A DNA stretch of 19,258 nt from Bacteroidales bacterium (GTDB taxonomy: Bacteria; Bacteroidota; Bacteroidia; Bacteroidales; UBA10428). Numbering within the stretch: the first letter of the stretch is position 1; each line of letters begins with the position of its first letter. Where the stretch lies: positions 1-19,258 of the forward strand of contig JAFGOZ010000396.1 of NCBI GenBank assembly GCA_016926235.1. Direction: 5' to 3'. The position numbers and the translations under genes were made by a program. Positions 9,125-16,607 of this stretch are shown here, in pieces. A model generated the notes under the pieces. That model did not search any database. It saw only the letters and a list, made by a program, of their open reading frames with translations, and had not been told where the DNA came from.

Positions 9125-9919
9125 ATGTCTTTACAATTATTTGATTTAAAAGGGAAAGTAGCACTGGTAACCGGTGGTACACATGGTTTAGGTATGGCTA
9201 TTGCCACAGGATTAGCAAATGCCGGGGCTAAAATTGTTATCAACGATATTTTTATCGATAAACTTGAAAGCGCCAAAAAGGAATACGCCAGTAAAGGGAT
9301 TGAAGTAGCTACCTATGTATTTGATGTAACCAACGAAAAAGGTGTTGATGAAGGAATAACAAAAATAGAAAAAGAAGTGGGCCCTATTGACATCCTGGTA
9401 AACAATGCAGGAATCATTAAAAGGATACCTATTCTTGAAATGTCCGTTGAAGATTTTGACCAGGTAATTAAAATAGATCTTACAGGTCCGTTCATTATGG
9501 GCAAGAGGGTGGCTAAAAGCATGGTTGAAAGAAAATCAGGAGGTAAAATCATTAACATGTGCTCAATGATGAGTGAAGTGGCTCGTCATAGTGTTTCTGC
9601 TTATGCCGCTGCCAAAGGTGGTTTAAAAATGTTAACCAAGAGCATGGCAAATGAATGGGCAAAATATAACATCCAGGTAAATGGTATTGGCCCGGGATAT
9701 TTTGCAACTTCTCAAACTGAACCAATCCGTGTGGATGGTCATCCATTCAATGAGCTGATTATGACCCGCACACCGGCAAATCGTTGGGGCGAACCTGATG
9801 AATTGCAGGGTACTGCTATTTATCTTGCATCAAATGCATCAAATTTTGTAACCGGCATCGTGGTTTACGTTGATGGAGGTATGCTTGCCACACTCGGGAA
9901 GACCAAACTTGAACAATAA
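9125..9919 (+). CDS. kduD: 2-dehydro-3-deoxy-D-gluconate 5-dehydrogenase (short-chain dehydrogenase)
   Basis: A 264-residue classical SDR that reduces 2,5-diketo-3-deoxygluconate to KDG. The cofactor loop TGGTHGLG is at 16-23, NNAG at 93-96, and the catalytic Ser147, Tyr160 and Lys164 are present (YAAAK). The position of the usual tetrad Asn is Asp118 (KIDLTGPF). I chose the ATG at 9125 rather than the in-frame ATG at 9056: the 23 extra residues are low-complexity, overlap the end of kduI and have no family counterpart, whereas MSLQLFDLKGKVALVTGG is the standard SDR start. CSMMSE and AAAKGGLKMLT also resemble Bacteroidota proteins annotated as gluconate 5-dehydrogenase; the fixed pairing with kduI favours KduD activity. 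A terminator follows. Confidence 0.92.
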   Translation: MSLQLFDLKGKVALVTGGTHGLGMAIATGLANAGAKIVINDIFIDKLESAKKEYASKGIEVATYVFDVTNEKGVDEGITKIEKEVGPIDILVNNAGIIKRIPILEMSVEDFDQVIKIDLTGPFIMGKRVAKSMVERKSGGKIINMCSMMSEVARHSVSAYAAAKGGLKMLTKSMANEWAKYNIQVNGIGPGYFATSQTEPIRVDGHPFNELIMTRTPANRWGEPDELQGTAIYLASNASNFVTGIVVYVDGGMLATLGKTKLEQ

Positions 9920-9938
9920 AAATTATACTTAATTTTGT

Positions 9939-9970
9939 AAGCCCAAAAGCGTATGTTTTTGGGCTTTTTT
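9939..9970 (+). terminator. Intrinsic terminator of kduI-kduD
   Basis: A perfect 10-bp stem, AAGCCCAAAA (9939-9948) with TTTTGGGCTT (9957-9966), encloses an 8-nt loop and runs into a T-run to 9970. It lies 19 bp after the kduD stop. Confidence 0.9.
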
Positions 9971-10004
9971 GTTTTATTTTTGGAGTAATTTATACCTTGT
10001 CTTC

Positions 10005-10679
10005 ATGTGTTACTATATCGACTTAAGTAAAATAAGTATTTCCGCTTTTAAAGAAAAAATTAAAGAAGCGGATCTGCTCCCAAGCCAAAAGATACTTCGG
10101 GAAAAATTAGATGAGAGATTTTCCATAATAGAAAAAAACGGTATTACAAATATGCTCGAGTTGCAAACCGTTTTAAAAACTAAAGAGAAAGTAAAAGCTT
10201 TTGCACAAAAATCAACTATTGTAGAGGATTTCTTAAACATTTTGCGTAGAGAGGTAAACAGCTATCATCCAAATCCTAATAATATAAGAGATTTTCCAGG
10301 CATTAACATCGATGTGGCAGCTAAACTGGAAAGGGCAGGAATAAAACATACTTTGCATCTATTTGAAAGAATACGAACGAAATCCAACAGGACCGAGCTG
10401 GCTACCGAACTGAATATTGATAATAAAATACTTTATGATCTGGCCAAACTTACTGACCTGTCAAGGATTAAATGGGTTGGGCCTATTTTTGCCCGTCTCT
10501 TATTTGAATCCGGATTCGATACGGCAGAAAAGGTATCTATGGCCGATTATAGACAACTATACAAAACTGTTATAGAGATAAATAATGATAAAAAATACTA
10601 TAGAGGGAAATTTGGTGAAAACGACATGAAATTGTGCGTTAAAGTAGCAGTTGATGTGCCTAAAATCATAGAATTTTAG
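10005..10679 (+). CDS. DUF4332-like protein with helix-hairpin-helix motifs
   Basis: A 224-residue predicted cytoplasmic protein. The C-terminal half resembles DUF4332: a FPGINIDVAAKLERAGI hairpin near residues 93-109, then LTDLSRIKWVGPIFARLLFESGFDTAEKV, a second helix-hairpin-helix of the type found in DNA-binding proteins. Sequence-independent nucleic-acid binding is therefore plausible but not shown. The frame is also open from a TTG at 9969, but that codon lies in the kduD terminator T-run; the ATG at 10005 (MCYYIDLSKISISAFKEK) is the sensible start. A TAnnTTTG-like box (TATTTTTG, 9975-9982) lies just before it, giving a very short leader. It appears to be a single-gene unit, with 104 bp to the next gene. 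No specific function can be assigned. Confidence 0.75.
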   Translation: MCYYIDLSKISISAFKEKIKEADLLPSQKILREKLDERFSIIEKNGITNMLELQTVLKTKEKVKAFAQKSTIVEDFLNILRREVNSYHPNPNNIRDFPGINIDVAAKLERAGIKHTLHLFERIRTKSNRTELATELNIDNKILYDLAKLTDLSRIKWVGPIFARLLFESGFDTAEKVSMADYRQLYKTVIEINNDKKYYRGKFGENDMKLCVKVAVDVPKIIEF

Positions 10680-10726
10680 AACTGCCTTTTAAATTATTGA
10701 TCACTTAAAACCAATTACGCAACCCT

Positions 10727-10780
10727 ATTACATTTTTATCCATCTTGTATTAAACACAAAAAGTAATTTTTAAATGTAAT
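10727..10780. repeat. Long-spaced inverted repeat upstream of the first cysteine-rich lipoprotein
   Basis: Perfect 9-bp arms ATTACATTT (10727-10735) and AAATGTAAT (10772-10780) are separated by 36 nt. The right arm ends 3 nt before the ATG of the lipoprotein gene, so pairing in the mRNA could cover the start region, or the arms could be two protein sites. Both are AT-rich; chance is possible. Confidence 0.3.
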
Positions 10781-10783
10781 ACT

Positions 10784-11311
10784 ATGAAAACAATCCTTTT
10801 ATCACTTTCCGCCATTTTATTGATAACAACAATAAACAGTTGCACTAACGAAAATGACGAAACCCCTGTTCAGGGTGAAATTTCCGGTGAATTAATAAAT
10901 ACTTCTGATTGCAAGTATAATAAATCAGCTCACACTCATGAAGATACTCCGGATACCTTAAGCTGTATTAAATATACATATGATAAAAAAAACCAAAAGC
11001 TTATATTTACTCATTATAACGCAGCCTTTAACTGCTGTCCTGGTGAATTATCGTGCAATTTTTCATTAGGTGGGGATACAATTATAGTGGAAGAATCTGA
11101 AGAAATGCCCGGATGTCATTGCAATTGTTTATATGATTTGGATATGCAAATCGAAGGCATTCTGAGTAAAAAATATATTATAAAGATTATCGAACCATAT
11201 GTTTATGATAGTACCCCGATGATTTTCGAAATAGACCTGACAAATATCCAACAGGATGAATATTGCCTGACCCGTAAATTCTATCCATATGGTGAATCTT
11301 TAATAATATAG
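10784..11311 (+). CDS. Cysteine-rich lipoprotein, tandem paralogue 1
   Basis: A 175-residue lipoprotein of a family I do not recognise. A hydrophobic signal (about 3-17) ends in the lipobox INSC with lipidated Cys20, so it is probably anchored in the outer or inner membrane facing the periplasm or surface. The mature part has nine further cysteines at 43, 61, 84, 85, 91, 111, 113, 115 and 161. Key motifs are TPDTL, YxYDK, NAAFNCCP (79-86), GDTI, a CxCxCLYDLDM cluster (111-121), EPY, and YCxTRKxYPYG near the C-terminus. The next gene, 51 bp downstream, encodes a gapless paralogue. The CxCxC and CC motifs could hold a metal or form disulfides; this is inference. Nothing in the neighbourhood names a function. 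Confidence 0.8.
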   Translation: MKTILLSLSAILLITTINSCTNENDETPVQGEISGELINTSDCKYNKSAHTHEDTPDTLSCIKYTYDKKNQKLIFTHYNAAFNCCPGELSCNFSLGGDTIIVEESEEMPGCHCNCLYDLDMQIEGILSKKYIIKIIEPYVYDSTPMIFEIDLTNIQQDEYCLTRKFYPYGESLII

Positions 11312-11362
11312 ATAACATCCATATCCAGACTATAAACAATTCCTGTTTTTCGCCTAAATATA

Positions 11363-11884
11363 ATGAATATGAAAACTATAAACTCAATACTACTGGCTTT
11401 ACTTATTGCTACATTTTTATGGAGTTGCGACTACGGATCAAATGAAGAAAATGAATCCGGGACAATTCATGGAACATTAATCAACAGCTCAGATTGTATG
11501 ACAAAAAAATCAACTCAACTTACCGGTAATACGCCCGATACCTTATGTTGTGTAAACTATATATATGATAAAACAAATAAAAAACTATCCATCACTCATG
11601 TAAATGCTGCATTTAACTGCTGTCCGGTTGAAATATCCTGTGAATTTGCTATGAAGGGCGATACAATTCTGATAAATGAGACTGAGGAATCCAATATGTG
11701 TGATTGTGAATGCCTATACGATCTGGATATGCTGCTTGAAGAGGTGGATGAAAAAATCTATCGGATTAAGATGAAGGAACCTTATATTGAACCCGAAGAC
11801 CGACTAATTATTGACATTGATCTTTCAAATCACACTGAAGGTTCATATTGTGTAACACGAAAAGACTATCCTTACGGGGGGTAA
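11363..11884 (+). CDS. Cysteine-rich lipoprotein, tandem paralogue 2
   Basis: A 173-residue lipoprotein and paralogue of the preceding gene. The lipobox is LWSC with Cys22. Cysteines at 45, 63, 86, 87, 93, 113, 115, 117 and 163 match those of paralogue 1 with a constant offset of two, and the alignment from the first of them to the C-terminal YPYG needs no gaps; by hand I count about 68 identities in 128 positions. One extra cysteine (62) is unique to this copy. The unpaired N-terminal parts differ, as expected for a lipoprotein tether. An in-frame ATG two codons later (11369, MKTINSIL) is an equally good start and gives the same lipobox. It is probably co-transcribed with paralogue 1. Function unknown. 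Confidence 0.8.
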   Translation: MNMKTINSILLALLIATFLWSCDYGSNEENESGTIHGTLINSSDCMTKKSTQLTGNTPDTLCCVNYIYDKTNKKLSITHVNAAFNCCPVEISCEFAMKGDTILINETEESNMCDCECLYDLDMLLEEVDEKIYRIKMKEPYIEPEDRLIIDIDLSNHTEGSYCVTRKDYPYGG

Positions 11885-11894
11885 CCGTATTCAA

Positions 11895-11915
11895 GCTAAA
11901 TTATAAATATTTAGC
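11895..11915 (+). other. AT-rich hairpin after the lipoprotein pair
   Basis: Arms GCTAAAT (11895-11901) and ATTTAGC (11909-11915) pair perfectly around a 7-nt loop, 10 bp after the stop codon. There is no T-run after it, so it is at best a weak terminator or a 3'-end structure. The rest of 11916-12039 shows nothing I can name. Confidence 0.3.
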
Positions 11916-12039
11916 ATAGGAAGTGATTGGTATTTATTGAATTTAGTTTTGCTCAGGAAGAATCAAATAATTGCTTTTTCACACAACTTTTATAGGGGAA
12001 AATAAATTGTAAAGTATCTTAGGAATAAATAACTAAGTG

Positions 12040-12786
12040 ATGAAAAAAGTTTTTTTCCTATTTCTGCTATTTGCATTCCTGCATGTAAAAGCACAAATCA
12101 TTATAAATGAAATTCAGGCTTCCAATGTTTCAACCCTGGCAGATAATGTAGGTGATTATGATGATTGGCTTGAATTAAAGAATTCTTCTGATCATGCCAT
12201 CGACATAGGAGGACTGGTATTGAAGGATAATGTGGATATATGGACAATTCCAACCGGTGACACTTCAACAATACTTACTCCGGGAGATTACTTCCTGCTT
12301 TGGTGTGATGACGAAGAGTACGAAGGATCTTTTCATACTAATTTTAAATTATCCGCTTCAAATGGCGAGTTCCTGGGACTCTATGAATCCGATAGTTCTA
12401 CTGTGATTGACTCTGTCACATTTCCTCCTTTGAGCGATAATGCAAGTTATGGCAGATGCCATGCAACCAATGAATGGACGTTATTTTACCATGCAACCCC
12501 ATTAACTGAAAATGAATGTCCTTCTTTAAAAACTGAAAAATCAACAGGGACATGCAAGGTATTTCCAAAACTAACAACAGGAAAAATTAATATTGAGAAA
12601 TCAGTTACAATCAATATGGAAATTGAATATAAGATATTTGATATGACAGGTACCTTAAGAAAGAGTGGAACTAATGACCAAAGCAGATTTGTACTGAATA
12701 TTGAAACATTGCCGGATGGCATTTACTTTGTAAGCTTAAGGTTAGAAAACAGGACGCAAACTGAAAAGATCGTACTTTATCATTAG
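12040..12786 (+). CDS. Lamin-tail-domain protein with T9SS type A sorting domain
   Basis: A 248-residue secreted protein. A signal peptide (MKKVFFLFLLFAFLHVKAQ) is followed by IIINEIQASN and DYDDWLELKNSS...DIGGLVLKDN, the hallmark of the lamin tail domain (LTD), spanning about 20-150. The last 75 or so residues (VFPKLTTGKINIE...EYKIFDMTGTLRKSG...LPDGIYFVSL...TEKIVLYH) form a T9SS type A sorting domain, which directs export across the outer membrane and is then cleaved off. It should therefore be released or surface-attached. Bacterial LTDs often accompany nucleases or calcium-binding modules; here the LTD stands alone, so the role is probably adhesive or structural. The ATG at 12040 is preferred to the GTG directly before it. 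It converges on the outer-membrane barrel gene. Confidence 0.85.
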   Translation: MKKVFFLFLLFAFLHVKAQIIINEIQASNVSTLADNVGDYDDWLELKNSSDHAIDIGGLVLKDNVDIWTIPTGDTSTILTPGDYFLLWCDDEEYEGSFHTNFKLSASNGEFLGLYESDSSTVIDSVTFPPLSDNASYGRCHATNEWTLFYHATPLTENECPSLKTEKSTGTCKVFPKLTTGKINIEKSVTINMEIEYKIFDMTGTLRKSGTNDQSRFVLNIETLPDGIYFVSLRLENRTQTEKIVLYH

Positions 12787-12796
12787 ATAAAAAAAA

Positions 12797-12823
12797 GCAG
12801 CATGCAAAAAACATGCTACTTTT
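12797..12823 (+). terminator. Hairpin between the LTD gene and the outer-membrane barrel gene
   Basis: The 6-bp stem AGCATG (12799-12804) and CATGCT (12812-12817) encloses a 7-nt loop, with an A-run before it (12789-12796) and a short ACTTTT tail after it. It lies 10 bp after the LTD stop and 37 bp from the convergent stop at 12860, so it may serve both strands. The stem is short, hence moderate confidence. Confidence 0.6.
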
Positions 12824-12859
12824 AGCTGGATTAACATCATTATATTGAAACCTATAATG

Positions 12860-15331
12860 TTAAAACATATCGTCACCACCACCATTAAAATCATTACCTC
12901 CGTCCATACCCTGTCCGTTCCTGTCGCGTGATTTATAGTTATTTATTTTGTAGCTGAGTGTCAAGGTTATAATTGGAGACTCCCTTTCAAAGTGGTCATC
13001 TACAACCCTGTCTTCAAGATATGAAATACTTGAAAAATTCATACTTTGCAATATATCTCTTGCCTGAAGAGTAGCAGTAAGTTTTCTGTTAAAGAAATCC
13101 TGGCGATAGCCCATATTCATAACAAAAAATCCATCCCGTTCACCCTGTGCAGTTATGCTTGATGCATTGTAAAAGCCATCAACCTGTAACCTCCCTTTCC
13201 ATGGAGTATTCAGTGTAGTATTTAACCTTGCCCTCCAGGAGAATTGTTCATCATCAAGTGTTTCATTTCTTAATGGACTTATAACCTTATCGTTATAGAT
13301 TGAAAAACTACCATTAATGACAAGTAATTTCTTAACTACAACATTCGACATTAATTCCATACCTGTTGAATACCTTTCCCCAACATTAACACTGGTATGA
13401 AGTGTAAGGTTATCACCTATGGACTGGCGGGTACGTTCTATCATATTTTGATCATGCCGTTGAAAAACTTCAAAAGCGATAAACGACTTATTAAAGGTAT
13501 ACTGGTAGTTAATTTCATACATATCCGTATATTGAGGTTCGAGTTCCGGATTTCCAATCCTTACATTCTCTGCATCAAAATATCTTCTAAGAGGACTTAA
13601 ATCCCATTCGCGGGGCCTGTCAATCCGGCGTGTATATCCGATCATCAGCTGATTTTTTTCATTAAATTGCTTTGAAATATGAGCACTGGGAAAGAAGTCT
13701 AATCTTTGAATTGGATATTCCTTATTATCAGCCTTTACCATCCTGTCAGTATATTCCAGTCTTAAACCAAGCTGGTAATCAATACTCCAGAAAAGCCTGT
13801 TGGAATATAAACCATAACCACTATAAATAAACCTGTCAATATCAAGGATTTGGTTGAGTGAATCAATATTCTGCCAGCCCAGATCAGGATCTAAATCCTG
13901 AAAATACGTATCATAATGCGCCTGATCTGCGTCAAATTGTATACCCCCTTCTACCTTGCCATGTTCGCTATACGGATTGACATAATCTGCCTTAAAACGC
14001 AATTCATATTCCGGATTATCGTCGCCGTTATTATAGCTCAAATCCATTAGCCCATTCTTTCCATTTAAATAGCGTATAAGTCCTTCATCATGCCCCCCTG
14101 TCTCTCCTTCCATACTAAATGAAGAGGAAAATTCGTGGCCTTTATCATTAAACTTGCTTTTATAATCAGCATTTATTTCATAACTATTGGATCTTCTTTC
14201 GCTAAAACTATGCGTATAATAGTTTGTTGAAACACCCTGAAAAGTTTGATCTTCATAGCTATCTCCTACCCTGTTCCCATTTCTGATGTCATACGAACCA
14301 GACAAGGAAATTGTATTTTTATCATTTAAGTAATAATCAAAACCTAATTTGAAACCCACACCATTTCTCTCATGATTCATGTTTCTGTCTGTATTTTTAT
14401 AATTGGTATCTGCAATTGAAATGTCATTAATTGAATCATAACCTGTAGTCCTCCATATTTTCTCTTTGCTCGTGGCATTCATTTCAAAACCTCGTTTACT
14501 ATAATTCAATCCTCCATAAACATTGAATTTCTCGGCTCTGTAATTTAATAATACATCGGCACTGTATTTATTATTAGATCCAACAGAAGTATTGATAATG
14601 CCATTTATTCCTTCCCCTCTTCTTTTTTTCATAATAACATTGATAATACCTCCGGTACCCTCAGCTTCATATTTTGCAGACGGATTCGTTATTATCTCAA
14701 TACTCTCAATCGCACTTGCAGGTATTTGTTGTAAAGCGTCACTCCCCTGCAATATACTGGGACGGCCGTCAATATAAACTGTGAAATTTGAACTTCCCCG
14801 CAATGTAATATTCCCTTCAATATCGGTTTGGACTGAAGGTACATTTTCGAGTACATCAACTGCAGTTCCTCCTGCAGCGGTTATATCTGATGACACATTA
14901 ATAACCTTCTTATCAATTTTATATTCCACCTGAGGTTTATCAGAAACTATTTCTACTTCGCCAAGCACCTGAGCTGTCGGAGTAATTGTAATTTCACCCA
15001 GATCTACTGTATTATCTGGCGGTTTTAATATTATGTCATGAATTACAGTCTTATCAAAACCAACAAAACTTACTTCTGCATAATACCTGCCAAAACCAAG
15101 TTCTGTAATTTGAAATGCCCCGTCTGAACCTGCAATTGCACCTGATACCAAAGAAGAATCCCTCTTTGAATATATAGTTATTGTTGCATATTCAACAGGC
15201 TCACCTGATTTAATTTTCACATGTCCCTTTATCACCCCGTTTTTTTCAAATTCAGGGATTTGAGAAAATCCAGCCACTACAATCATTACCATTAGAATGG
15301 TAAATATTCCTTTCAAATTTCTTATCATCAT
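12860..15331 (-). CDS. Outer-membrane beta-barrel protein with carboxypeptidase-regulatory-like and plug domains
   Basis: An 823-residue TonB-receptor-like protein. A signal peptide (MMIRNLKGIFTILMVMIVVAGFSQ) is followed by a carboxypeptidase-regulatory-like domain (about 33-115, GVIKGHVKIKSGEPVEYATITIYSK...), a plug-like domain (about 130-235: DVLENVPSVQTDIEGNITLRG, VYIDGRPS, IESIEIITNPSAKYEAEGTGGIINV) and a long beta-barrel of the Bacteroidota outer-membrane beta-barrel family (PF14905 type). The C-terminus is a Gly/Asp-rich tail ending in Phe. The frame is open further upstream to 15373, but the ATG at 15331 is preceded by AGGAG and starts a normal signal peptide. The cargo is unknown; proteins of this type are often annotated as TonB-dependent receptors without a known ligand. 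No SusD partner is nearby. It is divergent from a LytS-like kinase. Confidence 0.88.
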   Translation of the reverse strand: MMIRNLKGIFTILMVMIVVAGFSQIPEFEKNGVIKGHVKIKSGEPVEYATITIYSKRDSSLVSGAIAGSDGAFQITELGFGRYYAEVSFVGFDKTVIHDIILKPPDNTVDLGEITITPTAQVLGEVEIVSDKPQVEYKIDKKVINVSSDITAAGGTAVDVLENVPSVQTDIEGNITLRGSSNFTVYIDGRPSILQGSDALQQIPASAIESIEIITNPSAKYEAEGTGGIINVIMKKRRGEGINGIINTSVGSNNKYSADVLLNYRAEKFNVYGGLNYSKRGFEMNATSKEKIWRTTGYDSINDISIADTNYKNTDRNMNHERNGVGFKLGFDYYLNDKNTISLSGSYDIRNGNRVGDSYEDQTFQGVSTNYYTHSFSERRSNSYEINADYKSKFNDKGHEFSSSFSMEGETGGHDEGLIRYLNGKNGLMDLSYNNGDDNPEYELRFKADYVNPYSEHGKVEGGIQFDADQAHYDTYFQDLDPDLGWQNIDSLNQILDIDRFIYSGYGLYSNRLFWSIDYQLGLRLEYTDRMVKADNKEYPIQRLDFFPSAHISKQFNEKNQLMIGYTRRIDRPREWDLSPLRRYFDAENVRIGNPELEPQYTDMYEINYQYTFNKSFIAFEVFQRHDQNMIERTRQSIGDNLTLHTSVNVGERYSTGMELMSNVVVKKLLVINGSFSIYNDKVISPLRNETLDDEQFSWRARLNTTLNTPWKGRLQVDGFYNASSITAQGERDGFFVMNMGYRQDFFNRKLTATLQARDILQSMNFSSISYLEDRVVDDHFERESPIITLTLSYKINNYKSRDRNGQGMDGGNDFNGGGDDMF

Positions 15332-15556
15332 ACTCCTAAAAATTTCACTAAATTTCCTAAACAATTGGCACATCTAAAAATTAAATCTATTACTTGTCAT
15401 AAATAAAAGACAAAACAGGTAATTTGTTCTGTAAAATGATTTCCCCGTTTAAAATGAGTGAATGACAGATGAAAAATACAAACACATCGATTTGTTATAT
15501 GTAAACTTTTTTTTAAACAGGTTATTATTTAAACTTGTAGTTGATTTGAAGTTGTA
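15332..15556. promoter_or_regulatory. Divergent intergenic region between the barrel protein and the LytS-like kinase
   Basis: This 225-bp AT-rich gap must hold the promoters of both genes. On the plus strand TTTG (15491-15494) is followed 19 nt later by TAAACAGG, which keeps the Bacteroidota spacing but matches the -7 box poorly. I see no clear operator or terminator. An open frame crossing it on the minus strand is not a credible gene. Confidence 0.3.
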
Positions 15557-16585
15557 ATGAATTTGACCAAAGGAAAATATTATCCGCTTGTACATGTAGG
15601 TGCATGGTTTATTATGATAATGCCTGCATTTCTGCTTATGTTCAGTAATCGTCAGGATTTTGAGCATGACCGGTTTATTATTTTTTTATTCAATACACTT
15701 TTTACTGTTGTTAATTTCTACCTTTTTTTCTCCTTGCTTATACCACAACTTTATGACCGCAACAAGATACTCATCCTTCTTACTTTAACTTTATTATTTT
15801 TAATTTTCTATCCATTGCTTCAGTATAATTTGTTTTCATATCTTCATGATCACATGGATATTAAGTGGAAACGGTTGAAGTTTAAAGATTTCTTCCTGGC
15901 CCAATCCTACACTACCACATTTCTTTATACAGGACTTGCTTACTTAGCCAGATTTACTATTAAATGGGTGACGGAAAAACAAAAACAAACCGAACTTATT
16001 AACCAAAACCAAAGCAGTGAATTGGCACTCCTGAGATATCAGATCAATCCGCATTTTCTTTTTAACACACTCAATAACATATATTCTTTAGTTTTAAAAA
16101 AATCTGATAATGCTCCTGCTGCAATGATGAAACTTTCTGAAATCATGCGTTATATGCTTTATGAAACCAATTCAGACAAGGTCCCACTTGATAAAGAAGT
16201 TAAGTATCTGGAAAGTTTTATAGAATTACTCCAACTTAGAATAAAGGAAAAGAGCTTTATTACATTTCAGGTAGAGGGAGATCTAGCTGGAAAAGAAATT
16301 GCCCCAATGCTGCTTGTTCCTTTTGTTGAAAATGCTTATAAACATTGTGACAAAAAAGCACCATCACCCGGAATAATTATTAAGATACAATTTGAGGGTA
16401 AAAAGCTTCTTTTTGAAGTAATGAACTTTAATAAAGAAGAATGCAAGGAGGATATTGCTGTGAATGGTGGAATAGGACTTCAAAATATACGCCGCAGACT
16501 CGATTTGCTATATGCGGGTAAACATACGTTGAACATTGAAATTGTGGATAGAAAATATAAAGTACATCTTGAGCTCGATCTATAA
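15557..16585 (+). CDS. LytS/YehU-type membrane sensor histidine kinase, orphan
   Basis: A 342-residue inner-membrane kinase of the His_kinase (PF06580) class. Four hydrophobic helices lie at about 10-29, 40-62, 71-93 and 112-133, followed by a short coiled coil. The H-box LRYQINPHFLFNTLNNIYSL has phospho-acceptor His166; the N-box is PFVENAYKH (255-263); the G-box GGIGLQNIRRRLDLLY is at 304-319. All are intact. Such kinases normally precede a LytTR-type response regulator gene; here the next gene is a TonB receptor on the opposite strand, 22 bp away, so it is an orphan in this window. It is divergent from the outer-membrane barrel gene and might sense envelope state or control that gene, which is inference from position only. 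Confidence 0.93.
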   Translation: MNLTKGKYYPLVHVGAWFIMIMPAFLLMFSNRQDFEHDRFIIFLFNTLFTVVNFYLFFSLLIPQLYDRNKILILLTLTLLFLIFYPLLQYNLFSYLHDHMDIKWKRLKFKDFFLAQSYTTTFLYTGLAYLARFTIKWVTEKQKQTELINQNQSSELALLRYQINPHFLFNTLNNIYSLVLKKSDNAPAAMMKLSEIMRYMLYETNSDKVPLDKEVKYLESFIELLQLRIKEKSFITFQVEGDLAGKEIAPMLLVPFVENAYKHCDKKAPSPGIIIKIQFEGKKLLFEVMNFNKEECKEDIAVNGGIGLQNIRRRLDLLYAGKHTLNIEIVDRKYKVHLELDL

Positions 16586-16607
16586 ACAGATGTCTGTAAC
16601 CGAAATA

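Noticed and set aside
142..9919. Hybrid kinase as the dedicated regulator of the uronate locus (hybrid two-component type)
   Set aside because: Bacteroidota hybrid regulators of polysaccharide loci have periplasmic Reg_prop/YYY or similar sensors and an AraC output domain; this protein has neither, and it is separated by a shared terminator in convergent orientation.
9969..10004. TTG start for the DUF4332-like protein
   Set aside because: The codon lies in the T-run of the kduD terminator, so an mRNA that starts after the terminator would hardly include it; the ATG at 10005 is better.
15332..15373. N-terminal extension of the outer-membrane barrel protein
   Set aside because: It would place 14 polar residues before a complete signal peptide, while the ATG at 15331 has an AGGAG directly upstream.
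15449..15667. A 72-codon minus-strand open frame across the barrel/kinase intergenic region
   Set aside because: It overlaps the start of the well-supported LytS-like kinase on the opposite strand, has a composition of random AT-rich translation and no recognisable motif.
16586..16607. Terminator between the LytS-like kinase and the TonB receptor
   Set aside because: The only structure is the 5-bp palindrome ACAGA-tg-TCTGT with a 2-nt centre and no T-run; too small to act as an intrinsic terminator.
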